This document shows positions 32,972-43,295 of a DNA stretch of 64,000 nucleotides, piece after piece. Numbering within the stretch: position 1 is the first letter of the stretch; each line of letters opens with the position of its first letter. The notes below the pieces were generated by a model. That model made no database searches. It saw only the letters and a list, made by a program, of their open reading frames with translations, and was not told where the DNA came from. The stretch comes from Temnothorax longispinosus. Its lineage: Eukaryota; Arthropoda; Insecta; Hymenoptera; Formicidae. The DNA is taken from contig NC_092368.1 in NCBI RefSeq assembly GCF_030848805.1, positions 18,965,341 to 19,029,340 on the forward strand, read 5' to 3'. Both the position numbers and the translations under genes were made by a program.

Positions 32972-34538
32972 AGGTATGTATTTTAAATATCAAATTTATA
33001 TGTTGATGTCTTTTCATCTCTCCATATCTCTTTGTTTAATTTCCTTTTTAGTTTACAATTTACATTGCAATTTTTTATTGCAAGAAATAATTATTTAATA
33101 TCTCTCTGAATTGCGAAATTTTATTATTGTTACATTTTTTTAATTTTATAGGAAATAAATATTTAATATCTCTCTGAATTGCGAAATTTTATTATTGTTA
33201 CATTTTTTTAATTTTATAGGAAATAAATTAATCATATACATTTTGAAAATATTCTAAAAGAATTTTATTAAAATCTGTTTTATCCTGTTCCCGTTATAAA
33301 GATTTTAAAGATTTTTTCCTGTTCCCTGTTTATTTCCTGTTTCTATTTTTCCATTCCTTTGGATTTAAAGGTAAATAATAATTTTGGTAAATAATAATTG
33401 ACTTTATTGAATATTCTGATTTATCTATGACTTTTTGTCTTTTTTACAGATATTTAATTTTACACAAAAAAACGTTAAAATCTGTTTTATCCTGTTCCCG
33501 TTATAAAGATTTTAAAGATTTTTTCCTGTTCCCTGTTTATTTCCTGTTTCTATTATCTGCTTTTATCTAGATAAATCAAAATGTATATAATTTTCCTGTA
33601 AAATTCAAATAATGTAACAGTAATAAAATTTTGCAATTTTTTTTTTTTTTTTTCAATAATTAGTAACAGTAATAAAATTTTGCAATTTTTTATTGCAAGA
33701 AATAATTATTTAATATCTCTCTGAATTGCGAAATTTTATTATTGTTACATTTTTTTAATTTTATAGGAAATAAATTAATCATATACATTTTGAAAATATT
33801 CTAAAAGAATTTTATACATTAATGATTAATTTGATTTTTATTTATTATCTCTCTGAATTGCAAAATTTTATTATTGTGACATTTTTAAAATTTTACGAGA
33901 AATAATTGATTGAATCTAAAAGAATAAAAAATGTCTTTCTGTTTCTCATGAAAAAGAAACAATATACAAATTTTATAAATTTTATAGCAACATATACATT
34001 GCGCAACATATAAATCAATTTATCGTTGTCTGATTTATAATCATGTTTTTTTGCTTTAACAGATACATATAAATCAATTTATCGTTGTCTGATTTATAAT
34101 CATGTTTTTTTGCTTTAACAGATATTTTATCTTTCAAAAAAATTTATTTTATCTAAGAGGATATTCGCACATTATAAGAAAGAGAGAGAGAAAGAGAGAA
34201 AGAGAGAAAGAGAGACAATTTTTTCCTGTTATTTTTTTAATTAATAAGGTAACTTATGGAATGGCAAGGTAAGTGAATTTTTAACATAAGGTGAGTCTTC
34301 TTACGAAAGAAGACAATTTTTTTTGTTTTATAAATAAAATATAAAACGTAAGTTTATAACAATTAATTTACTGGCATTTTTGAAATTTCATTAAATTTGG
34401 GAATTTTTTCAAAAATTTATTTTAAAATAAAAATTAGAAATTTAAAATTAGAAGTTTAAATTAAGTGATAACTTTTTGAAATATTATTTAAAAAAGATAG
34501 ATGTCGGGAAGTAATTAAAATCATCATAAATATATATA
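32801..34538. repeat. AT-rich region with local direct duplications and GA runs
   Basis: (GA)n lies at about 32885-32970 and 34180-34215. Several blocks are repeated nearby: TTTAATATCTCTCTGAATTGC at about 33098, 33162 and 33712 (and partly 33846). ATCTGTTTTATCCTGTTCCCG occurs at about 33277 and 33480. A 58-bp unit (ACATATAAATCAATTTATCG) occurs at about 34007 and 34065. No gene; the open frame 32802-33098 is repeat-driven. Confidence 0.7.
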
Positions 34539-37500
34539 TCGTGCGACTGTTTGTCTGTCCGTCCGTCCGTTCGTCCGTTTGTCCGTCTGTTATATATATT
34601 TACATTGCGTTATTTGGTGGATTTAAAAAAAATGTCTAGAAAGAGAAGAAAAGGAAATTTGTCTAGAGTGAGTTCGGAGGGCAGGCGTAAACGACAGCAG
34701 CGAGAAAGTGAGAGTATGGAGGAAATGAGAAAGAGATTAGAAAGTGATGCAGAGAGACATGCACAGCAAAGACGACGACAGGAAGAAAGTGAGAGTATGC
34801 AGGAAAGAAGAGAAAGATTAGAAAGTGATGCAGAGAGACATGCACAGCAAAGACGACGACAGGAAGAAAGTGAGAGTATGCAGGAAAGAAGAGAAAGATT
34901 AGAAAATGATGCAGAGAGACATGCACAGCAAAGACGACGACAGGAAGAAAGTGAGAGTATGCAGGAAAGAAGAGAAAGATTAGAAAGTGATGCAGAGAGA
35001 CATGCACAGCAAAGACGACGACAGGAAGAAAGTGAGAGTATGCAGGAAAGAAGAGAAAGATTAGAAAGTGATGCAGAGAGACATGCACAGCAAAGACGAC
35101 GACAGGAAGAAAGTGAGAGTATGCAGGAAAGGAGAGAAAGATTAGAAAGTGATGCAGAGAGACATGTACAGCAAAGACGACGACAGCGAGAAATTGAGAG
35201 TACGGAGGAAAGGATGAGAGAAAGATTAGAAAGTGATGCAGAGAGACATGCACAGCAAAGACGACGACAGGAAGAAAGTGAGAGTATGCAGGAAAGGAGA
35301 GAAAGATTAGAAAGTGATGCAGAGAGACATGTACAGCAAAGACGACGACAGCGAGAAATTGAGAGTACGGAGGAAAGGAGAGAAAGATTAGAAAATGATG
35401 CAGAGAGACATGCACAGCAAAGACGACGACAGCGAGAAATTGAGAGTACGGAGGAAAGGAGAGAAAGATTAGAAAATGATGCAAAGAGACATGCACAGCA
35501 AAAACGACAACAGCAAGAAATTGAGAGTATGGAGGAAAGGAGAGAAAGATTAGAAAATGATGCAAAGAGACATGCACAGCAAAGACGACAACAGCGAGAA
35601 AATGAGAGTACGGAAGAAAGAAGGGAGAGATTAAAACATGATGCAGAGAGACATGTACAGCAAAGGCTGTTAGAAACTGATGAGGCAAGGACACAACGTT
35701 TAGAAGGCGATGCTCAGAAACATGCTCAGAGGAGGGTCGATGAAAATGAGGAAGCAAGAAAAAAACGAGTGGAAGATGTTTCTAAAAGACGTGCACACAG
35801 GCATGTTGAGAGAATACGCCAAGAAAGAAACTTGAATTATCATGTTGCGCTTATTGTAAAAGAGGAGGAAATTAAAGTAAAAGTTCACAAATTAGGCCTA
35901 ATGAATGTGATATGCAATTTTTGCAAATCATTAAACTTTGAATGTGAAAAGGAAAATAAGGGAATATTCACATATTGTTGCCAAAAGGGAAGGGTAAATT
36001 TGAAACCAATAACATGTCCGGAATTTCTACGAAAATTATACATGGGAAAAGATGGTAAATCTAGGAATTTCTTGAAAAATATTCGTTTATATAATAGTGC
36101 ATTAGCAATGGCTTCGATGGGTGCTCCAGGAAATAGGAATCCTTTGGAAGTAGTGAACGTTGCGCCTTATTGCTTAAAAATTCATGGGCAATATCATCAT
36201 TTGACCTCGACGGCAATGCGTCCAGCAGAAGGAGAAGCTCCACGTTTTGCACAGCTTTATTTTATAGATACTGAAGAAGCTGTAAATCAAAGATTAAAAA
36301 GAGAAGCAACTATAGATTTCGATGCAAGTCTGATGAGAGAGTTGACAATTCTCATGGAGCATGACAATTTATTAGCGAGGACGTTTAAGATGATGCGTCA
36401 GATAGAAATAGATTTAAATCCTCAGGGTATTCAAGCACCAAATTTGATGTTGTCGTTCAGAAAAGATCCGAAAAAAGATAAAAGAAGGTATAATGCTCCA
36501 TGTGCAAATGAAATAGCCGTGGTCTTTATAATGTTGATGGTGAACCTCCATTTGAGAAGGACATTAGGATATATAACAAAAATTCAAACGATGTCCAACA
36601 AATTTCAATTCTGGATAAAAGGTGTGACCCAATGTGTTATCCTTTATTATATCCATATGGCACCGATGGATGGCATTCTGAAATGAAATCAAATAATCCT
36701 CTATATCAAGGATATAAAATTTCTCAGATGAATTATTATGCTTACTTGCTGGCACCTAGAAAAGAATTTAGTCAATTTAAAATGGCAGGCAAGTTGAGAT
36801 GTCAATTCATACTAGATGCCTATATGAAAACTGAGGCTAACAGACTTAATTATATTAAATTAAATCAGCCGAAGTTAAGAGCAGAATTGTATTCAGGGTT
36901 AATGGATCACTTAGATAATCGAGAACAAAATGAAGGAATTAAAGCTGGTGTACCAGTAATATTACCATCATCATTTATGGGAAGTCCAAGGAACATGCAA
37001 GAAAGATATCAAGATGCAATGTCTATGGTGAGAAAGTTTGGGAAACCAGATATCTTTTTAACGATGACATGCAATCCACAGTCTCCGGGAATTAAGGAAA
37101 ACCTTGATGGATGCCAGGTAGAATATCGTCCAGATTTAGTAGCAAAAACATTCAACTTGGATGTAAAAGAACTAATGAGAGATCTAATGCAAAAGGAAAT
37201 TTTCGGAAAAATCATAGCCTATGTAGGCGTAATTGAGTTTCAAAAAAGAGGACTGCCACATTTGCATTTACTTGCAATGTTAGGTGATGAAGAGAAGCCA
37301 AGAGATGAAGAGATAATAGACAAGATGGTATGGGCTGAAATCCCTGATGAAGAAAGGTATCCAGAGCTTCATGCAATAGTTTTACGACATATGATTCACG
37401 GACCATGTGACGAAACATCGAGAAGATATCCTTGCATAGGGGAAGATGGAAATTGTACAAAAGGCTATCCGAAAGAATTTAGAGAGGAAACAAAAGCAAA

Positions 37501-38821
37501 TGAGAATGGGTATCCCATGTATCAAAGAAGGAATACAGGGAAAAAATATAAGGTAAGAGGAAAAGAAATTGATAATCGATGGGTAGTGCCATATTCGCCA
37601 TATTTATTAATGAAATATGATCGGCACACGAATTTGGAAATATGTTCATCAGTAAAAAGCGTTAAATACTTATACAAGTACATTCATAAAGGATTTGATT
37701 GTGCTGCCATTGAGGTGCAAGCAAGAGATGGAACGAAACTCATTAAAATAGATGAGGTAAAATCATTTATGGATGCAAGATATGTTAGTACACCAGAAGC
37801 AATGTGGAGACTGAACGGATATGAAATGTTTATGAAGTCTCATACAATAATAAGACTAGCAGTTCATTTGCCTAATCGCCAAATGGTATATTTCAAAGAG
37901 GGAAATGAAGAGCAAGCAGCAATAAGTGCGCAGAGAAGGGACACTACACTTACTGCATGGTTTAAATTGAATCAAGATGATGAAAGAGCAAGGGATTTAT
38001 TATACACAGAGATTTCGTCACAATATGTGTATGAAAAGAAAGAAACAAAATGGAAATTACGTCAAAAAGGAACAGAAAAGATCATTTCAAGACTATATAC
38101 AGTAAGCATAAAAGATAATGAAAGATATTATTTACGAATGCTTCTCCTACATGTTGCGGGAGCTAAATGTTACGAGGATCTGAGAACTGTCAACGGAGTT
38201 CTTTATGAGACGTTTAAAGATGCGGCAAAAACAAGAAATTTGATAGAATCAGACGATCAATGGGATAAAACGCTAGAAGAAGCGAAAGAGAGCCAAATGC
38301 CTGCACAGATTAGAGAACTATTTGCTTATATTTGCATATATGGAACGCCTATAGATGTACCAACACTTTGGAATAAATATAAAGACGCAATGATTGAAGA
38401 TTATGTACATAAAAATATGAATAATCCAGAAAATATAGCTATGAATTATATCGAGGAAATTATGAGAAATAATGGAACTAGCTGCATAAACTTCAAATTG
38501 CCAAAACCGAAGTCATTGAAAATTACTAAAATAGAATATAATTCAGATGAGGAAAGAAGTAGAGGAGAAGATTTATTATTGACATTAAATGCAGAGCAAA
38601 AGCACGTGTACGAATTAGTAATGCGAGCAATTGAAAATGAGAATGAAGTCAAAAGATTATTTTTTATAGACGGATTTGCTGGAAGTGGAAAAACATACCT
38701 GTTTAATACATTACTAAGTGTAATCAGAGGTTGGGCGAAGCTGAAAATTAATAATATAGTAAGTATTTTTATAAATATTTTTGTGAAAAAAAGAAAGAGA
38801 GAGAGAGAGTATTTAAACTAA
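34539..38821 (+). mobile_element. Rep/helicase-coding Helitron, 3'-truncated
   Basis: It begins TCGTGCGACTGTTTGTCTGTCC at 34539, sharing its 5' terminus with the non-autonomous N1-N3 elements, and contains the Rep-helicase frame described separately. No terminal hairpin and CTRR end is visible downstream, and the helicase stops soon after Walker A, so the 3' part is lost. It lies between the two CYP6-like copies, beside the truncated 3' end of the longer one. Confidence 0.75.
34632..38821 (+). pseudogene. Helitron Rep/helicase protein, frameshifted and truncated
   Basis: Start ATG 34632 (MSRKRRKGNLSR). The N-terminus is an Arg/Glu/Gln coiled-coil array of about 12 good and 2 degenerate 27-residue units (RLESDAERHAQQRRRQ; DNA period 81 bp). 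A Cys/His segment (VICNFCKSLNFECE ... YCCQKGR) and the Rep domain follow. The HUH nuclease motifs are present: FLTMTCNP, then RGLPHLHLL (HxH), then SVKYLYKYIHKG (two-Tyr motif). The Pif1-like helicase starts LNAEQKHVYELVMRAIENE and has Walker A GFAGSGKT, but ends by 38821 after LKINNI, so motifs Ia-VI are missing. One frameshift lies near 36528-36531: upstream frame ANEIAVVF, then downstream frame NVDGEPPFEKDIRIYN. The protein is therefore non-functional as it stands. Confidence 0.85.
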
Positions 38822-38959
38822 CATTTTTAAATTAAATGTAATATTGTTAAATTAAATATATTTTTTAAAATGTTTTGATAAAACATTTGCATGATTTATT
38901 CATAAATTGTAATTAAATTAATGTCAAGCAAAACTATAGAAAATATATCTTTTAATAGC

Positions 38960-39008
<49 letters not shown>

Positions 39009-39249
39009 GTTATTACTATTATTATCACATTTTACTAACAAAAAATATATTTGCTACAAAGAAAATATATTTTTTAAGTACTACTAAATGAAATGTTGGT
39101 ATTGAAATGCCCACTGTCAATTTAAAATTTAAATGCAAATTTCATAAGAAATAAGGCACACACATAACTACATACAGAAACAGTTTTTATAATATCTATA
39201 GCACAAATACATATATTAAATGTATTAGTGGATTAGTTCATATCCTCAC
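38822..39249. other. AT-rich gap with (TTA)n
   Basis: It contains a TTA run at about 38961-39025. I searched the minus strand for the missing last exon of the adjacent P450 and saw none. Confidence 0.5.
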
Positions 39250-42200
39250 CAATGCAAATTCGTGGGCCTTCTCCAAATGGCAAATAAGCATAAGGATGCC
39301 TTCTTGCTATCTCGTTTGCGTTGAATCGTTCTGGATCAAATTTATCCGGATCCGGGTATATTGACGGATCTCGATGCAGCCCAAGCACCGGTATAGTTAT
39401 TAATGTCCCCTTTGGCACGCGAATATTTGTTGTCGGCAAGTCTATTTCCTTGGTGCAAATCCGATTTAAGACAGGAAGAGGTGGATATTTTCTCATAGTC
39501 TCTGTAGCGTGTAAAAAGAATTATATAAATATATGCATTATCTCTTCCAAAATGCAAACCATTTATTTAAATGTACATATAAATAATGAGATATTTTTGT
39601 GTAATAAAAACTTTCTTCTTTGTCGAAAATTGCGTCTTTGAATAGACGAAAATACAATGATGCGATGATACTTGCCGTTTACTACTTTGTGAAGATATGT
39701 CATTTCGTTGATAGCGTCGTAGGTCAGACCACCATGCTTTGTCAATATTTCGTCGATTTCCTGTTGAACTTTATCTTGTATATCATGATGTTGAGCTAAT
39801 TCGTACAGAGTGAATGTTGCTGTCGTCGAAGAAGTTTCGAAGCCAGCTGTGAAGAAGATAAAACTTTGCGCAGTAGCTTCCGTTAAAGTAAGTTTATTCA
39901 CGGTTGCTGCACGTAAAGAAAATATTATAGTTTTGTTAACAATCTCATACATATATGAACGTTTTAGAAATTAATTTTAATAAACTAATTTGCAAAACTG
40001 CAATGCAAAACAATATATGTATATTTTAAAGACATATTGAAGGGTGGGCCATTTTAATTATCAATCCAGGTGACAAAATAAAAAAAGTTTTATTTAAAAA
40101 AACAAAATTCACTTTAAAATCTCTGAGGCACCTCCACCTAAGCAAGATTTGTGTTTATTATAAGATGTCTTCTCGAAATATAAAGTAAGTTCTATTCAAA
40201 ACATTTTTTTCGAATAATGAATAGTTTGGGAGATAATATCACGTGCACGTGGATTAATTAAAATGACTTATCTTGTACAGGGAAAGTTTATACATATATA
40301 ATATATATAAATGTATATATTAACATGATTCAGTGGTTGCCTTCTTGCCATCGTCAGGATCAACATAGCCTCTCTCCATGAGTTGAATGAGCAAATTCAT
40401 AAAATCGTGTCTGACGATGTTATGAGCTTGCCTGTATTCCACATTTTCTCGAAACATATTTATATAAAAGCTGGCAATGTGTCGGTCTACGGTGGGGATG
40501 GAAAAGAAATCCATAATTTTCGGCGTGAACAAAAACAGAGCGATCCAAAATGAATTGGCCTCCACAACTTTTTTTCCTTTCATTCGATATTCGTTATTCG
40601 GTTCCTCAATAGAATTAGATTTGATACCAAAAGCCGTTGACATAATCACGTCCGTTGAATATCTGTTGGTAAAATTAGCAGATAATTTTTAATAACTTTT
40701 AGCAAATTTTATTGAAATTTATAAAACATCATAGATAAAAAATTACATGAGAATTAAGTTATACGAGTAAAGAAAGATTAGCATATCAGGGGCATATAAT
40801 TATACCTACTGTAGAAACAAACTATTGAAAGAAGAATATATTGAAAAGAAGATTCAGAAAAAATAGCTATGAGAGAATCGAATAATTAAAAAAGTCTTAA
40901 ATATTTAAAAGAGTTCCAAGATGTTCATACTTTTTATGACAAAAAATTTATAAGTTATACAGGAAAAATTTGAGATAGTATTAATTATTAATTGATTTTA
41001 TTATCTGTAACTAAAATATTAAAAATAAAATAATTTAATTTTTCAATCTTTTGATAATATAACTTTAAAAGTTTACATATCTTTAAATAATATACATATA
41101 TCTACAATAAAGTATATTTCTGAAAAAAAAAGGATTTTATTTATGTTTGTACAAAAGTCATTAATGCAGATTTTTATCATATTCTACAGTGCTGTCGGAT
41201 TAAAATATTTGTAACACATTTTAAATATTATTATATAAATTATTATAATTATTAAGAAGTAAATGTCAGAATGTCAAATGTAATATATTGATATCTAATA
41301 TGAAATTCTGTGATGACTATTAAAATATATAAAAATATATTATATTAATTTATTTTTCGATATTTGTTTATATCTCATTTAGATAATCTGTTTATCACGT
41401 TTGCGTTAATGCATTTAAAATATATATCAGCAAGAATATTTTTTAAGTGTGATATGTAAATTCTGAAAAAGAAAATCCTGTGTAGATTTATTATCTAATT
41501 TATAGCCAAAAGAAAGTTTCGAAAACATGTGTACTTATGTACTCGTACATTTGACTGATAATTACTACGTTTACGCGAGCGTTACTTCTGTAGTAACTTA
41601 CGATAATTTATTTCGCGTAAACGAGTAAATTATCGTAAGTTATTACAGAAGTAACGCTCGCGTAAACGTAGTAAATGTCTGATAACTTCTTTTAACTGAT
41701 AATTTTATCTATTGCCAAATAGAAAAAAACAGCTTTTTTAATACAAAACGTATACTGTTTATCCTATGTATAGTTCCAATTACACTCTAACTTATAACAA
41801 CTTTTATGTTTAAGGGTTTCTATTTGTTGTTTAAAATACTGTTTAAATAACAGTTCTTAAAAACAATATACCTTGCAAATATATCTTTCATTTCGACGGA
41901 ATCTCTCATCTGTGCTTTGTTCTCCAGATACTTTGCGAGTTCTTCGCCAGATTCCTTCACGATCGAGAACATTTGCTTTATTTTTCCCGAAGTAAAAGTG
42001 GGTGTCATCTTGACTCGCATATTTCGCCATTTTTTTCCAGGCATTAAAAACAAATGTCCAGACAATGGATCAATCATTTCGTTATAGTACAGTCCACGGT
42101 CATGGAAACTTGCGAATTCCTTTGTCAACACCGTTCGAATAAGATCGAGATCGGCGATTACCAAATTTGGTTTAAAAAATGAATACATTCCAAAAGCGCG

Positions 42201-43295
42201 ATGATTCTTATGTTTTATGTAGGCATCATGGAAAAGTACACCTGTTGATATATTAAATCTTCTCTCTAAATCTGAATCAGTGAATAGTCACTGATATCAG
42301 TGATTATTCACTGATTCAGATTTAGAGAGTTTTGTTCAATTAAATTCGGGATTTTTCATACAAGTAGAAACAATATAAACAATGTCAAAAATAATTAATT
42401 TGATACAGATAAAAATTAATTTGTAATAATAAAAACACGACACATACACTCGATAATAGCAAAGCTAAACTGAATTGTATGTGTCTGTATAATAACTGGC
42501 GGAGGTGGACGTCGGGTCACTCGTGACCCATGCCTTGACTCTGTATTGTTTAGATTTAGATTGTACGGCTCAAGGAGTCTTGAGCTCTAAATAAAAAATA
42601 AATAAATAAAAAAATAAATAAATGAGTAACCGTAATAAATGAGACCGCCTCCGGATGGATACGTTAATACACGTTTTATCGGACTCTTAATATTACTCCA
42701 GATAAATTGTAAGATTAAATTTTACTCCAGACAAATTGTAAGATCTATTTTAAGATATTTTAAAAATTGATCTCTCTTCTGAGAGTTACATTTTGTATTT
42801 GTTAAGTACAGAACCGAGAACTTGAGTCGCCAATAAATAATTAACAATTAGCACGGGAGTTGTATTCGACCAAACTGGCAATTTTTATTAACGTCTTTCC
42901 GATATGAACATTGAAAAATCGTGAGCCAATTTGGTTTGTCGGATTCACACAGCACTTTTTTCGGATCAATCATCGAGACATTATTAATTTGTTAAGTACT
43001 TTCATTATAAAGTATCAACTTTGTCTTTTTCACTTTAATTAAATATTTAAATTAATCAAAAAGGTAAAAAAGTGTACAGAAGAAAGTAAATATACCGTGC
43101 ATATATATTAATATAGAGGTACTCGCCTATTTGTTTTTTTCCAGTTATAAGAGCCGTTATATTTCCAGTTGGCACAACGGGTTCGATGTAAAAAACACTC
43201 CTCTTGCGCCAGAAATTGAATATCACAAATTTATAATAAATATACACAATGCTCAGGGCAATGATAAAAACCCCGACTAATTCTGCAAGTACCAT
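39250..43295 (-). CDS. Cytochrome P450, CYP6-like, last exon missing
   Basis: An ER-anchored heme monooxygenase of the CYP3-clan type used for detoxification or hydrocarbon/hormone metabolism. Exons (minus): 43295-43127, 42241-41872, 40662-40325, 39906-39676, 39501-39250, giving 453 aa. Residues 1-25 are the membrane anchor (MVLAELVGVFIIALSIVYIY). I-helix TAGFETSSTT is near 310, ExxR is ETMR spanning the exon 4/5 junction, then DPERFN and heme loop PFGEGPRICIG. Introns 1 and 4 keep frame only with GC donors (ATAG/GCGAGT and AACG/GCAAGT). After CIG a good GTGAGG donor follows, but no final exon (about 45-50 aa) is visible. Unspliced read-through ends at EDMN and a stop. So the gene is either truncated next to the Helitron or its last exon is displaced; it is probably not fully active. 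Confidence 0.8.
41563..41673. repeat. Hairpin in P450 intron 2
   Basis: 48-bp arms (TACTACGTTTACGCGAGCG outward) with only a couple of mismatches around a 15-nt loop. It looks like a small hairpin MITE; ends lack an obvious target duplication. Confidence 0.7.
42262..42329. repeat. Palindrome beside the exon 2 acceptor of the P450
   Basis: A 68-nt nearly perfect palindrome (CTCTCTAAATCTGAATCAG outward) centred on CTGATATCAG. It lies in intron 1, about 20 nt before the AG at 42243-42242, where the branch point and pyrimidine tract are expected. Confidence 0.8.
42480..42625 (+). mobile_element. Possible non-LTR retrotransposon 3' end
   Basis: GGGTCACTCGTGACCC hairpin sequence is followed by CAAGGAGTCTTGAGCTC and an (AAAT)n tail ending near 42625, the form of a LINE 3' end. 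It lies in P450 intron 1. No target duplication was confirmed. Confidence 0.35.

Noticed and set aside
34663..35757. 364-codon minus-strand frame with FAVHVSLHHFLIFL repeats
   Set aside because: Antisense shadow of the Helitron coiled-coil repeat array; the plus strand has the coherent protein.
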